Shown here: piece by piece, positions 37,315 to 46,407 of the stretch
Position numbering within the stretch: position 1 is the first letter of the stretch
How the letters are laid out: the number at the start of each line of letters is the position of its first letter
Notes under the pieces: model-generated
Told to the model about the DNA's origin: nothing
The model's database searches: none
What the model saw: only the letters and a program-made list of their open reading frames with translations
Assembly: GCF_000739375.1 (NCBI RefSeq)
Contig: NZ_CP006704.1
Span: 1,240,001-1,304,000 of the forward strand
Length of the DNA: 64,000 bases
Origin: Comamonas testosteroni TK102
GTDB lineage: Bacteria > Pseudomonadota > Gammaproteobacteria > Burkholderiales > Burkholderiaceae_C
Reading direction: 5' to 3'
Position numbers and translations under genes: made by a program

Positions 37315-38058
37315 TTATTCACCTTTAATCACAGGCATGGAGATGACTGTCTGGATTACGGCCATGGTCGGGGAATGGTCGCTAAAATCAGTGCTGCTGC
37401 TCGATCCTTTGATGCCAAAGGCCAGGGCTGTAATTCTGAAAATCATTTCTGCGTTTGTCGCCGGTGTCGTTGTGCCTTGCACTATTTTTCCAATATTTCC
37501 GCCGGGACTCAATCCAAGTGTCCCATATGGCATCGGCTCTATCCAATACCAAGCTCCTTTATTGGCATCGGTCAATGCCAAAATTGGATTGGGAGGTGTA
37601 ATTGTTTCCGAGCCGCTTTGGTTGGCACCAGAAAATTGCCCATATCTCGCCCCTAGGCTAAGCATGGCTTGCAAGGTGCTGGGGTCATTCCAGAAATCCT
37701 CCGCGATGGTTCGCCTCAAACAAATGGCATTCTTGCATTGATTGGTTTGAGCTGCGAGGCTGTCGCTCCACGGTCCAAAAAAAACATCTTGGCTACCAGG
37801 GAACTGCTGGGTGCTACCTGTTCTTAGTGAAGTTTTTGTGTTGTCATAAAGATGCCGGTATATATCATCCTGAGCATCTTGAACCATGGCTTGTGCGGAT
37901 TCCATGGCTCTTTGATAATCGGCATCATTGCCAGCTACCAATTCATTGAAAATTGCTGAACGAGAAGCCCATAGAGCAACGAGCATAGAAAGTAGAATAA
38001 AAATTACAACAATATAGAGAGCGGCTCCCTGTTGCAGATTTTTGTTTGGTGTCTTCAT
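37315..38058 (-). CDS. pilX: Type IV pilus assembly protein PilX
   Basis: 247 residues. MKTPNKNLQQG before AALYIVVIFILLSMLVALWA is the prepilin-like N-terminus of PilX; like other PilX proteins it lacks the +5 glutamate. A middle cysteine pair (NQCKNAICLRRTI) is conserved in the family, and the long C-terminal half ends VISMPVIKGE. Minor pilin that helps prime pilus assembly with PilV, PilW and PilE and carries PilY1 to the tip. It starts 2 bases after pilW. Confidence 0.9.
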   Translation of the reverse strand: MKTPNKNLQQGAALYIVVIFILLSMLVALWASRSAIFNELVAGNDADYQRAMESAQAMVQDAQDDIYRHLYDNTKTSLRTGSTQQFPGSQDVFFGPWSDSLAAQTNQCKNAICLRRTIAEDFWNDPSTLQAMLSLGARYGQFSGANQSGSETITPPNPILALTDANKGAWYWIEPMPYGTLGLSPGGNIGKIVQGTTTPATNAEMIFRITALAFGIKGSSSSTDFSDHSPTMAVIQTVISMPVIKGE

Positions 38059-38060
38059 AT

Positions 38061-38915
38061 TTAGCTGCTTGTTGGCCAGGCATGGCTACGAGAACGGAAA
38101 GTGTTTCTGAAAACCATGCGTAATCGATTTCCGCGGGATACCGTTTGATTGCTGCAGTTGATATAGTTGCTGCCCGCAGTGTCAATGCTGTCGGAGCCTT
38201 CCAATTCAATACACACCTCTACCGACTGAACTTTTGACCAAGCTGCATTGTCAGTGAATGCAGAAGCAGTAGAGTAGGCGAAAGTCGGATTGGTATAGCC
38301 TTGCTGGCTCACAAAGCGAACAATGAAATCCTTGACTTTGATGTCGCTTGCCTGGGACCCTCCAATAATAGGTTGTTTGGAGCTTGTGCCGGCGCAATAC
38401 AGAATATTGCTGTCCAGCTTGAATGCGCTTTGAAGAGCCTCTGGTGGAGAGCTGGACGGATTTTCTCCCAGGCAATTTCTTAGCAAGGAGCCTGTGCTTG
38501 CAGTTCCGTCTGCTGCAAGTGGATAAATTTTATCAATCGGAGCATTTTGATAGGTTACAGTCAACTTATATTCATTGCTTCCGGGGCTGTCCTTTCCTGA
38601 GATAGGCGGATAGCTTGCTATAGCAAGGTTATTTCGAAAATATGCAGATTCCAGATAGCTGGTGGATGGCTCCAGAGAGAGGCTACCTGCTTGTCGAATC
38701 TGTTGTCCAATCACACGAAATGCATAAGCCGCTTGCTGCTGCATTGTTGTGCTGTCGCTGGTGGATATGCTTGCATTTTTTGAGGCCAGCAATGCGCCAA
38801 TTGCAATCGCGACAGTTAGAAGTCCAATTGCAATACCTACCATCAACTCGATAAGAGTCACGCCTTGCTGGTGTAGACGATTGGAGGACCTAAAGGAATG
38901 AGGATCTTTCTGCAT
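38061..38915 (-). CDS. pilW: Minor pilin PilW
   Basis: 284 residues. After a longer leader (about 18 residues, ending in LHQQG) comes VTLIELMVGIAIGLLTVAIA with the +5 glutamate, the N-methylation-type pilin helix. The middle keeps the PilW pattern QQQAAYAFRVIGQQIRQAGS. The C-terminal domain has several cysteines (RNCLGEN, LYCAG, VCIEL, NCSNQ). Part of the minor-pilin complex; 14 bases follow pilV. Confidence 0.9.
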   Translation of the reverse strand: MQKDPHSFRSSNRLHQQGVTLIELMVGIAIGLLTVAIAIGALLASKNASISTSDSTTMQQQAAYAFRVIGQQIRQAGSLSLEPSTSYLESAYFRNNLAIASYPPISGKDSPGSNEYKLTVTYQNAPIDKIYPLAADGTASTGSLLRNCLGENPSSSPPEALQSAFKLDSNILYCAGTSSKQPIIGGSQASDIKVKDFIVRFVSQQGYTNPTFAYSTASAFTDNAAWSKVQSVEVCIELEGSDSIDTAGSNYINCSNQTVSRGNRLRMVFRNTFRSRSHAWPTSS

Positions 38916-38929
38916 ATCAATATTGGTGA

Positions 38930-39538
38930 CTATTGTGAGCAGTAGGCTGTAGAGGCAACGGTTTGGCAGCGTTCATCAAGGCTGATATATTGCAGATGGC
39001 AACTCATATAAGGGCTCTGCGAGTTATTGGCGTCGATCTTTGGGCATTGAACGGCTGTACCGGTCGAGTCCGTGGCACTGATTGATGAAGAAACCCCAGC
39101 AGAATCTTCATTGGAACGCCAGGCAAGCATCACTCCTAGGGCCTTCCCATCGGCGGTGGCGAAAATCCTTGCTTTCCCCAGTGGGAGTGTATTCTTTGCT
39201 GAGTTTAGCCAAATATATTTGTCGTAAGCGGCGAGCTGTGTAGCTGTGCAAGAGGCTCCACTCGAAGAGCAGTCCACCGATGGCTCCGTAATTGATTGAG
39301 TAAGATCTGTCCAGGTGGTTGTGTACTGATTGGCATTTGCTATGCCACTGGTTTGATTCTTTATTCTTTCACTTAAATCATTGACCAAACGAATGCTTTG
39401 GGTTCTTCGCATGGTATCTTGAGTATTGGAAAGAGTGCGCATCTGAACACCCAATATGCCTAATATTCCAAGTGCAGTTAATAAGATTGCTATTAATGAC
39501 TCAAGTAAGGTGAAGCCATTCTGTTTATTTAAGCGCAT
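38930..39538 (-). CDS. pilV: Minor pilin PilV
   Basis: 202 residues if begun at MRLNKQNG. The leader is cut before FTLLESLIAILLTALGILGI, with +5 glutamate. The C-terminal part has cysteines in SVDCSSSGASCTA, VQCPKID and MSCHLQY. ATG 39538 overlaps the end of the fimT gene by ten bases and gives a leader of normal length; ATG 39583 would add 15 residues. Cotranscribed with fimT, pilW, pilX, pilY1 and pilE. Confidence 0.9.
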   Translation of the reverse strand: MRLNKQNGFTLLESLIAILLTALGILGILGVQMRTLSNTQDTMRRTQSIRLVNDLSERIKNQTSGIANANQYTTTWTDLTQSITEPSVDCSSSGASCTATQLAAYDKYIWLNSAKNTLPLGKARIFATADGKALGVMLAWRSNEDSAGVSSSISATDSTGTAVQCPKIDANNSQSPYMSCHLQYISLDERCQTVASTAYCSQ

Positions 39539-40089
39539 GGAGGGTCCCCGATTACCTGAATTCTTCCTCCGGAACTTGTGCATATGCCTTGAGCGGGAGG
39601 ATTTAAGTTTCCTCCTGCGGGAAGTATGTATATGCCTTTTGCGTTAATTCCGCTCATCTTTCCCCAGCGATCTAAGGAGATGGTTCCACTACTGCTTTTT
39701 ACTGTTACTTCTATTCCTTTGGGTGGAGGTATATTTTTTATGCTAATTGAGTTTCCAGCCGAGTCAGAATAAAAGATGCTCCAGCCGCATCCCCAGTCTT
39801 CATTGGTGCTGGCGGCTGTACAGCCATTGGTATTATTTGGGGTTTTCTTTATGGTGACCCCCCCGCCGCGTTTTATGGCTTCTGTGCGGGCCAAATACAG
39901 TGTGCTCACCATGCTTTCAGTAGTCGATTTGACATTCCAACGCTGGATCATGGGTGTAAAACTGGGTGCGGCAACTGCGGTAAGCACGGCCAGCACGGCA
40001 ATCACGGTCAGCAGCTCGATCAATGTGAAGCCGTGGGCTCGCCTTCGCAGGCAGAAAGGCCGATCTAAAAAATACGAAGAAAGGTGCAT
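39529..40089 (-). CDS. fimT: Minor pilin FimT/GspH type
   Basis: 186 residues. RRRAHG before FTLIELLTVIAVLAVLTAVA is the prepilin cleavage site; the mature part has the GspH/FimT pattern (APSFTPMIQRWNVKSTTESM and LYLARTEAIKRGGGVTI) and a C-terminal domain with cysteines. First gene of the minor-pilin operon, so its upstream region (40090-40168) should hold the operon promoter; I could not pick one with confidence. Confidence 0.88.
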   Translation of the reverse strand: MHLSSYFLDRPFCLRRRAHGFTLIELLTVIAVLAVLTAVAAPSFTPMIQRWNVKSTTESMVSTLYLARTEAIKRGGGVTIKKTPNNTNGCTAASTNEDWGCGWSIFYSDSAGNSISIKNIPPPKGIEVTVKSSSGTISLDRWGKMSGINAKGIYILPAGGNLNPPAQGICTSSGGRIQVIGDPPCA

Positions 40090-40168
40090 GCTTGGATGGT
40101 AGATGGATGCAGCACTTTGTAACCACGGGCGGGACTGGCGGTTGATTTTGCTAGACCTGCGGTGCCTC

Positions 40169-40453
40169 TCAGCGCCTTCCCGGTTGTGGCCTCTGTGTAT
40201 ACCCCGCGCATGCCCCGGAGTTGGGTCTTCCCTGGCATTCCCGGTACAGCCGTCTGTCGCGTTCGGCGGTGGTCTCTTCCGAGCTGCTCCGGGTGTTCAG
40301 GATCTTGACCTTGTGTCTTCGCTTTCTGGCAGCCTTGTGGCTGCGTTCAACGGCTGCATTGGCTGGGAATGCCGGCAGATGGGCGAGCGCGACAGCCGCC
40401 AGGGCCGCAGTGCAGAGACGGGCAAGCGAGTCTCGTCGAGACAGTCGGAGCAT
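40169..40453 (-). CDS. Small secreted basic protein of unknown function
   Basis: 94 residues. MLRLSRRDSLARLCTAALAA with VALAHLPAFPANA is a clear signal peptide; the mature part of about 60 residues is very basic (SHKAARKRRHKVKI) and ends with RDRRLYRECQGRPNSGACAG, two cysteines that could form a disulfide. AAGGAT lies eight bases before the ATG. It may be a periplasmic or exported protein; the pattern is reminiscent of small uncharacterised Burkholderiales proteins, but no function is known. Confidence 0.6.
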   Translation of the reverse strand: MLRLSRRDSLARLCTAALAAVALAHLPAFPANAAVERSHKAARKRRHKVKILNTRSSSEETTAERDRRLYRECQGRPNSGACAGYTQRPQPGRR

Positions 40454-40687
40454 GGCGAATCCTTGGTCGAAGGTGATGAGGCATTGTCAGTGTCTGGTCC
40501 TGGCATCGGCAAGCGGGGTTTGCCTGACTGGATCCGAGGCTGGTCGTGCTGCTGTATGGGGAATAAATCAGCTCTTGATATAATCGCCAGGTTTTGCATG
40601 GTGCAAGACGCACGCTGAGGCCTTTCCAGTCTTGGCGCAAGTAACCAAGGTGCTCCCCGCTGAGTGCCAAATCCTAAGGAAAACAAA

Positions 40688-40954
40688 ATGATCGCTGCCG
40701 ATAAGAAGGCTGAAGTTGTCAAGGCCAATGCCCGTTCCGAAAACGACACTGGTAGCCCCGAAGTGCAAGTGGCTCTGCTGACAGCTCGCATCAACGAACT
40801 GACTCCCCACTTCAAGGCTAACGCCAAGGACCACCACGGTCGCCGCGGTCTGCTGCGCATGGTGAGCCGTCGCCGCAAGCTGCTGGACTACCTGAAGTCC
40901 AAGGACGCTGACCGCTACACAGCACTGATCGCCAAGCTGGGCCTGCGCAAGTAA
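40688..40954 (+). CDS. rpsO: 30S ribosomal protein S15
   Basis: S15 binds the three-way junction of 16S rRNA helices 20-22. The 88-residue product has the family pattern [36 protein letters not shown] and [13 protein letters not shown]. Start [10 protein letters not shown] with AAGGAAAAC upstream. A terminator follows, then the pnp leader, as in other proteobacteria. Confidence 0.98.
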   Translation: MIAADKKAEVVKANARSENDTGSPEVQVALLTARINELTPHFKANAKDHHGRRGLLRMVSRRRKLLDYLKSKDADRYTALIAKLGLRK

Positions 40955-40970
40955 GCACGGTGAAAGATCG

Positions 40971-41007
40971 AAACGCCTGAGTTAGATTGCCTAGCTCAGG
41001 CGTTTTT
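40971..41007 (+). terminator. Intrinsic terminator between rpsO and pnp
   Basis: A 15-bp stem AAACGCCTGAGTTAG / CTAGCTCAGGCGTTT (one G-U) with a five-base loop and six T. Read-through would give the rpsO-pnp transcript. Confidence 0.9.
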
Positions 41008-41013
41008 TACTTC

Positions 41014-41124
41014 GGAGTTCGCAAAACAGAGCGAAGCTGTGTCATTCCAGTGCTGCACTGCGTGCTGCAATTTGTATAGCGCGTAGCGCAGCACTGGAAT
41101 GGCATCGTGTTCTGTTTGCACTCC
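41014..41124 (+). promoter_or_regulatory. Long hairpin in the pnp leader, candidate RNase III / PNPase autocontrol site
   Basis: Outer arms GGAGT..GCAAAACAGA (41014-41030) and TCTGTTTGC..ACTCC (41111-41124) enclose an inner stem in which CATTCCAGTGCTGC (41043-41056) pairs with GCAGCACTGGAATG (41089-41102). In E. coli the pnp leader hairpin is cut by RNase III and PNPase then represses its own mRNA; the same position and length suggest the same control here. Confidence 0.7.
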
Positions 41125-41171
41125 AAATCAAGACTGGATAAGCGCATCCAGCTATTCATGAAGGAGTCAAT

Positions 41172-43424
41172 ATGACCATGTTCAACAAAGTTACCAAGAC
41201 CTTCCAGTGGGGCCAGCATACGGTCACCATGGAAACCGGCGAAATCGCCCGTCAGGCCTCCGGCGCCGTGCTGGTTAACATCGACGACACTGTGGTGCTG
41301 GCCACTGTCGTGGGTTCCAAGATCGCCAAGGCCGGCCAGGACTTCTTCCCCCTGACCGTTGACTACATCGAGAAGACTTATGCCGCCGGCAAGATCCCCG
41401 GCAGCTTCTTCAAGCGCGAAGCCAAGCCTTCCGAGCTGGAGACTCTGACCTCGCGTCTGATCGACCGCCCCATCCGTCCCCTGTTCCCCGAAGGCTTCTA
41501 CAACGACGTGCATGTGGTCATCCACACCATTTCGTTGAACCCCGAAGTCGACGCCGACATCGCTGCCATGATTGCTGTCTCCGCTGCTCTGGCAGTGTCG
41601 GGTCTGCCTTTCAACGGTCCTATTGGCGCAGCCCGCGTGGGTTACATCAACGGCGAATACGTGCTGAACCCCGGTCAGACCCAGCGCAAGGATTCGCAGA
41701 TGGATCTGGTCGTTGCCGGCACCGAATCCGCCGTGCTGATGGTGGAGTCCGAAGCCCAGCAACTGCCTGAGGAAGTGATGCTGGGCGCCGTGGTGTTCGG
41801 CCACGAGCAAGGCAAGATCGCGATCGACGCCATCCATGATCTGGTGCGCGAAGGCGGCAAGCCCGCATGGGACTGGACTGCTCCCGCCAAGGACGAAGCG
41901 CTGATCGCCAAGGTGGTCGAGCTGGGTGAAGCCAAGCTGCGCGCCGCTTACCAGGAGCGCAACAAGCAGGTGCGTACCCTGGCTTGCCGCACGGCCTACG
42001 CCGACGTCAAGGCTGCCTTGACCGAGCAAGGCGTGGCGTTCGACGGCGTCAAGGTTGAAGGCATGCTGTTCGACATCGAAGCCGGCATCGTGCGTTCGCA
42101 GATCCTGGCGGGCGAGCCCCGTATCGACGGCCGTGACACCCGTACCGTGCGCCCCATCGAGATCCGCTCCTCGGTGCTGCCCCGCACCCACGGCTCCGCG
42201 CTGTTCACGCGTGGTGAAACCCAGGCCCTGGTGATCTCCACGCTGGGTACCGAGCGCGATGCCCAGAAGATCGACGCACTGGCTGGCGAGTTCGAAGACC
42301 GCTTCCTGTTCCACTACAACATGCCTCCCTTTGCCACCGGCGAAGTGGGCCGCATGGGCTCGACCAAGCGCCGTGAAATCGGCCACGGCCGTCTGGCCAA
42401 GCGCGCTCTGGCCGCTTGCCTGCCGACCAAGGAGGAGTTCCCCTACACCATCCGCGTGGTGTCGGAAATCACCGAGTCCAACGGTTCCTCGTCCATGGCT
42501 TCGGTCTGCGGCGGCTGCCTGTCCATGATGGATGCCGGCGTGCCCATGAAGGCGCATGTGGCCGGTATCGCCATGGGTCTGATCAAGGAAGACAACAAGT
42601 TCGCCGTGCTGACCGACATCCTGGGTGACGAAGATCACCTGGGTGACATGGACTTCAAGGTGGCCGGTACCACCAACGGCATCACCGCCCTGCAGATGGA
42701 CATCAAGATCCAGGGCATCACCAAGGAAATCATGCAGGTCGCCCTGGCTCAGGCCAAGGAAGCGCGCATGCACATCCTGGGCAAGATGCAGGAAGCCATG
42801 GGCGAAGCCAAGGCCGAAGTCTCCAGCTTCGCGCCCAAGCTCTACACCATGAAGATCAACCCCGAGAAGATTCGCGACGTGATCGGCAAGGGCGGCGCCA
42901 CCATCCGTGCGCTGACCGAAGAGACCGGCACCCAGATCAACATCGAGGAAGACGGCACCATCACCATTGCCGCCACCGATGGCGCCAAGGCCGAAGCCGC
43001 CAAGCTGCGCATCGAGCAGATCACGGCCGAAGTCGAGATCGGCAAGATCTACGAAGGCCCCATCGTCAAGATCCTGGAATTCGGTGCCCTGGTCAATCTG
43101 CTGCCCGGCAAGGACGGTCTGCTGCACATCAGCCAGATCGCCCACGAGCGCGTGGAAAAGGTCACCGACTACCTGCAAGAAGGCCAGGTGGTCAAGGTCA
43201 AGGTGCTGGAGACCGACGACAAGGGCCGTGTCAAGCTGTCGATGAAGGCGCTGACCGAGCGTCCCGCCGGCATGCCCGAGCGCGAGCCCCGCGAGCCGCG
43301 TGAACCCCGTGGCGATCGCGAGTACCGCGAACGTGCTCCTCGCCAGAATCGCGAGCCCCGCGAAAACCGCGAGCCGCGCGACAACCGTGCAGCCGCTGAC
43401 GAGCAGCAGCAACAGCAGCAGTAA
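41172..43424 (+). CDS. pnp: Polyribonucleotide nucleotidyltransferase (PNPase)
   Basis: Phosphorolytic 3'-5' exoribonuclease of the degradosome. 750 residues: two RNase PH domains with [32 protein letters not shown] and the second-core [14 protein letters not shown], the KH domain around [19 protein letters not shown] and the S1 domain [20 protein letters not shown]. The C-terminus is extended by about 45 residues of arginine/glutamate/proline repeats (REPREPRE pattern) and a glutamine run. AAGGAG lies five bases before ATG 41172. Confidence 0.98.
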   Translation: MTMFNKVTKTFQWGQHTVTMETGEIARQASGAVLVNIDDTVVLATVVGSKIAKAGQDFFPLTVDYIEKTYAAGKIPGSFFKREAKPSELETLTSRLIDRPIRPLFPEGFYNDVHVVIHTISLNPEVDADIAAMIAVSAALAVSGLPFNGPIGAARVGYINGEYVLNPGQTQRKDSQMDLVVAGTESAVLMVESEAQQLPEEVMLGAVVFGHEQGKIAIDAIHDLVREGGKPAWDWTAPAKDEALIAKVVELGEAKLRAAYQERNKQVRTLACRTAYADVKAALTEQGVAFDGVKVEGMLFDIEAGIVRSQILAGEPRIDGRDTRTVRPIEIRSSVLPRTHGSALFTRGETQALVISTLGTERDAQKIDALAGEFEDRFLFHYNMPPFATGEVGRMGSTKRREIGHGRLAKRALAACLPTKEEFPYTIRVVSEITESNGSSSMASVCGGCLSMMDAGVPMKAHVAGIAMGLIKEDNKFAVLTDILGDEDHLGDMDFKVAGTTNGITALQMDIKIQGITKEIMQVALAQAKEARMHILGKMQEAMGEAKAEVSSFAPKLYTMKINPEKIRDVIGKGGATIRALTEETGTQINIEEDGTITIAATDGAKAEAAKLRIEQITAEVEIGKIYEGPIVKILEFGALVNLLPGKDGLLHISQIAHERVEKVTDYLQEGQVVKVKVLETDDKGRVKLSMKALTERPAGMPEREPREPREPRGDREYRERAPRQNREPRENREPRDNRAAADEQQQQQQ

Positions 43425-43432
43425 TGGCTGAG

Positions 43433-43464
43433 CAGGAGGCCGCCGTGAGGCGGTCTCCTGTTTT
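43433..43464 (+). terminator. Intrinsic terminator after pnp
   Basis: A 12-bp stem CAGGAGGCCGCC / GGCGGTCTCCTG (one G-U pair) with a GTGA loop and TTTT. Confidence 0.88.
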
Positions 43465-43483
43465 GTCGTTTGCTGGCTAATCC

Positions 43484-43534
43484 TGATTTAGTAGCTGCCA
43501 GCGCTTTCTGCATAAGCGTTTGAGCCTGATTTCT
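43484..43534. repeat. Palindromic intergenic repeat, copy 6
   Basis: TGATTTAGTAGCTGCCAGCG, CTTTCTGCAT, AAGCGTTTGAGCCTGATTTC. It lies directly before the quinone-oxidoreductase-like gene. Confidence 0.72.
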
Positions 43535-43570
43535 TTGATGAAGCAAAGCCTGACTATGGAAGCCAACACA

Positions 43571-44563
43571 ATGCGAGCGGTGGAAATCACCAGCTATGGT
43601 GCGCCAGACGTGCTGCGCATGGGTGTACGTCCCATGCCGGTGGCGGTTGAGGGGGAGGTGCTGATTCGCGTAGCCGCGAGCGGTATCAATCGCCCCGATG
43701 TGCTGCAGCGCAAAGGTCATTACGCACCACCTCCTGGGGCTTCGGATTTGCCAGGGCTGGAGGTTGCGGGGGTGATTGTTGCCGGCGATGAGGCCGCCAT
43801 GGCGCAAGCTGGCTTCAAGCTCGGCGACCGCGTCTGTGCGTTGGTGGCAGGTGGCGGCTATGCGAGTTTCTGCGCTGCGCCTGTGGCCCAGTGTCTGCCG
43901 GTGCCGGCGGGTTTCAGCGACGTCCAGGCGGCGGCCTTGCCCGAGACCTTTTTCACGGTCTGGAGCAATGTGTTCGATCGCGGTGCTCTGCAGCCCGGCG
44001 AAACCTTGCTGGTGCAGGGTGGCAGCAGTGGCATTGGCGTGACGGCGATCCAGCTGGCCAAGGCCTGGGGCGCGAAGGTCATTGTCACGGTGGGCAGCGA
44101 TGCCAAGTGCGATGACTGCCTCAAGCTCGGAGCCGACCACGCCATCAACTACAAGACCCAGGACTTTGCCGCGGAAGTGCAGCGCATCACGGCAGGCGAA
44201 GGCGTCAATGTCATTCTCGACATGGTCGCCGGCAGCTATGTGGCGCGCGAGGTGCAATGCCTGGCTCCCGACGGCCGCCTGGTCATCATTGCGGTGCAGG
44301 GCGGCGTCAAGGCCGAGTTCGATGCCGGCCTGGTGCTGCGCAAGCGACTGACCGTGACCGGCTCCACGCTGCGCCCGCGTTCAGTGGCCTTCAAGGCGGC
44401 GATCGCCGAGGCGCTCAAGCGCAATGTCTGGCCCCTGCTGGAGTCCGGCAAGGTGCGCCCAGCCATTTATCGTGAATTCGATGCTGCTGACGCAGCGCAG
44501 GCTCATGCGCTGATGGAATCCAGCCAGCACACCGGAAAAATCGTTTTGACTTGGGAAACATGA
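43571..44563 (+). CDS. NAD(P)H-quinone oxidoreductase-like protein (zinc-free MDR family)
   Basis: 330 residues. Medium-chain dehydrogenase fold: substrate domain with [16 protein letters not shown] and [11 protein letters not shown], then the nucleotide-binding motif [20 protein letters not shown] (AXXGXXG-like). It resembles the PIG3/QOR group. Start [10 protein letters not shown] was chosen with GGAAG upstream; ATG 43556 and 43538 lie in frame before it. It overlaps tpiA by four bases (ATGA), so the two are translated together. Confidence 0.9.
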   Translation: MRAVEITSYGAPDVLRMGVRPMPVAVEGEVLIRVAASGINRPDVLQRKGHYAPPPGASDLPGLEVAGVIVAGDEAAMAQAGFKLGDRVCALVAGGGYASFCAAPVAQCLPVPAGFSDVQAAALPETFFTVWSNVFDRGALQPGETLLVQGGSSGIGVTAIQLAKAWGAKVIVTVGSDAKCDDCLKLGADHAINYKTQDFAAEVQRITAGEGVNVILDMVAGSYVAREVQCLAPDGRLVIIAVQGGVKAEFDAGLVLRKRLTVTGSTLRPRSVAFKAAIAEALKRNVWPLLESGKVRPAIYREFDAADAAQAHALMESSQHTGKIVLTWET

Positions 44564-45306
44564 AGCAAAAACTCATTGTTGGCAACTGGAAGATGAACGG
44601 CAGCCTGGCTGCCAATGCCGCTTTGCTGCAGGCCATCAAGCAGGGCTTGCCTGCTGGAAACAAGGCGGGTGTGGCCGTGGCTGCTCCTGCGCCTTATCTG
44701 GCTCAGGTCCAGGCGGAACTTGCGGGTACTTCCATCGGTGTGGGCGCGCAGGACGTGTCCCAGCACGAGCAGGGTGCATTCACGGGCGAGGTTTCGGCCA
44801 TCATGCTCAAGGAGTTCGGCGTGCGCTACGCGCTGGTCGGTCACTCCGAGCGTCGTCAGTATCATGGCGAGACTGATGCCGTGGTGGCTGCCAAAGCCCA
44901 GGCCGCGCTGGCCAAGGGCATTACGCCCATCGTCTGCGTGGGCGAGACCCTGGCGGAGCGTGAAGCCGGTCAGACAGAAGTCGTGGTCAAGCGTCAGCTG
45001 GCAGCCGTGATTCACCAGGTCGGTCCATGCGTGAGCGAGCTGGTGGTGGCCTATGAGCCTGTCTGGGCCATAGGCACTGGCAAGACCGCCTCGCCCGAGC
45101 AGGCCCAGCAGGTTCATGCCGTGCTGCGTGCGCAACTGGCTGCAGCCAGCGACAAGGCCGCTCGCGTGCCTGTGCTTTACGGCGGCAGCATGAATGCGGG
45201 CAATGCGGCGCAGTTGCTGGCTCAGGCCGATATTGACGGTGGCCTGATCGGTGGCGCGGCTCTCAAGGCCCCGGATTTCCTCACCATTATTGCGGCAGCG
45301 CAATAA
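44560..45306 (+). CDS. tpiA: Triosephosphate isomerase
   Basis: Interconverts dihydroxyacetone phosphate and glyceraldehyde 3-phosphate. 248 residues with the catalytic set Asn9/Lys11 (VGNWKMNG), His95 (LVGHSERR) and Glu166 ([16 protein letters not shown]), and the loop [10 protein letters not shown]. The ATG of [10 protein letters not shown] overlaps the stop of the preceding gene. secG follows after 57 bases, as in many betaproteobacteria. Confidence 0.98.
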   Translation: MKQKLIVGNWKMNGSLAANAALLQAIKQGLPAGNKAGVAVAAPAPYLAQVQAELAGTSIGVGAQDVSQHEQGAFTGEVSAIMLKEFGVRYALVGHSERRQYHGETDAVVAAKAQAALAKGITPIVCVGETLAEREAGQTEVVVKRQLAAVIHQVGPCVSELVVAYEPVWAIGTGKTASPEQAQQVHAVLRAQLAAASDKAARVPVLYGGSMNAGNAAQLLAQADIDGGLIGGAALKAPDFLTIIAAAQ

Positions 45307-45363
45307 TTCGTCTGCGCCGCACTCCGGTGCGGTGCGCAATGATTCAGACTTTTAGGTTTTGAT

Positions 45364-45747
45364 ATGAACGTCTTTTCCAGCGTCATTCTCGCGGTCCAGA
45401 TGCTGGCCGCTCTGGGCATGATCGGCCTCATCCTCATGCAGCACGGCAAGGGTGCCGATATGGGGGCTTCCTTTGGCAGCGGTTCGTCGGGCAGCCTGTT
45501 TGGCGCCTCGGGCAGTGCCAACTTCCTGTCGCGCTCCACGGCGGCTCTGGCCACGGTGTTCTTTGTGGCGACATTGGCACTGGCTTATCTGGGCAATGCC
45601 CGTCCGGTGAGCTCGGGCAGCGTGCTTGAGGGCGCTGCTGTGTCGGCTCCTGCGCCTGCTGGCGCTGTGCCACCTGCAACTACCGGTGATGCTGCCGTGC
45701 CTCCTGCTGCTCCTGCAGAGGGTGCCGCCCAGATCCCAACAAAATAA
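45364..45747 (+). CDS. secG: Protein translocase subunit SecG
   Basis: Small auxiliary subunit of the SecYEG channel. 127 residues: first membrane helix (about 5-25, VILAVQMLAALGMIGLILMQ), the cytoplasmic loop HGKGADMGASFGSGSSGSLF typical of SecG, second helix (about 60-78), then an alanine/proline-rich tail with no clear function. Sits between tpiA and tRNA-Leu. Confidence 0.95.
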   Translation: MNVFSSVILAVQMLAALGMIGLILMQHGKGADMGASFGSGSSGSLFGASGSANFLSRSTAALATVFFVATLALAYLGNARPVSSGSVLEGAAVSAPAPAGAVPPATTGDAAVPPAAPAEGAAQIPTK

Positions 45748-45758
45748 TTTGAGAAAAT

Positions 45759-45791
45759 CCTGAAGAACCCCGAAGAGTGGGGTTTTTCAGG
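45759..45791 (+). terminator. Intrinsic terminator after secG
   Basis: A 13-bp stem CCTGAAGAACCCC / GGGGTTTTTCAGG (one G-U) around a GAAGAGT loop; the T-run lies inside the 3' arm, so it is somewhat atypical. Confidence 0.7.
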
Positions 45792-45866
45792 CTAGAATCT
45801 AGGGATTGTCTGGGGATCAGAATCTTTGCAATGAAGGTTCCAGAGATTGCCGGACTTTGAGACGAA

Positions 45867-45951
45867 GCCGTCGTGGTGGAATTGGTAGACACGCTATCTT
45901 GAGGGGGTAGTGGCGAAAGCTGTGCGAGTTCGAGTCTCGCCGACGGCACCA
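45867..45951 (+). tRNA. tRNA-Leu (anticodon GAG)
   Basis: 85 bases with encoded CCA. Acceptor arms GCCGTCG / CGACGGC, D-arm region GGTGGAATTGGTAGACAC, anticodon arm CTATC-TTGAGGG-GGTAG with anticodon GAG at 45901-45903, the long variable arm of tRNA-Leu (TGGCGAAAGCTG) and the T-loop GTTCGAGTC. It lies between secG and nuoA with no terminator between it and nuoA. Confidence 0.96.
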
Positions 45952-46025
45952 ACACATAACTAAAAACCTGCCCTGCTGATCAGGCAGTGATCGGTGAGGC
46001 ATGTTTTCATAACAAGGCCCACTCG

Positions 46026-46385
46026 ATGAACATCGATCAGTACCTTCCCGTTCTTCTGTTCATTCTTATCGGCATGGCTGTGGGTGTTGTACCCCTGGCT
46101 CTCGGCTACGTGCTGGGTCCCAATCGCCCTGATGCTGCCAAGAACTCTTCCTACGAATGCGGTTTCGAGGCGTTTGACGACGCTCGGATGAAATTTGATG
46201 TGCGCTATTACCTGGTTGCCATCCTGTTCATTCTGTTTGACTTGGAAATCGCATTTCTGCTGCCCTGGGCTGTCGCACTCAAAGATGTTGGCGGCGTGGG
46301 TTTTGTTGCTGTCCTGATTTTCCTGGCCATTCTGGTCGTGGGCTTTGCCTACGAGTGGAAAAAAGGCGCCCTGGATTGGGAATAA
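46026..46385 (+). CDS. nuoA: NADH-quinone oxidoreductase subunit A
   Basis: Membrane subunit of complex I. 119 residues with three hydrophobic helices, [20 protein letters not shown] in the first loop with the conserved ECG cysteine and [20 protein letters not shown]. First gene of the nuoA-N operon, 74 bases after tRNA-Leu. Confidence 0.96.
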   Translation: MNIDQYLPVLLFILIGMAVGVVPLALGYVLGPNRPDAAKNSSYECGFEAFDDARMKFDVRYYLVAILFILFDLEIAFLLPWAVALKDVGGVGFVAVLIFLAILVVGFAYEWKKGALDWE

Positions 46386-46407
46386 GCAGCTTTTCTGAGG
46401 AAACACG

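Noticed and set aside
33469..40089. Minor-pilin region as part of a prophage or transposon
   Set aside because: No integrase, transposase or terminal repeats seen; all genes are normal pilus genes.
45958..46000. Small CTGCC/GGCAG dyad between tRNA-Leu and nuoA
   Set aside because: Short stem and no T-run, so it was not called a terminator.
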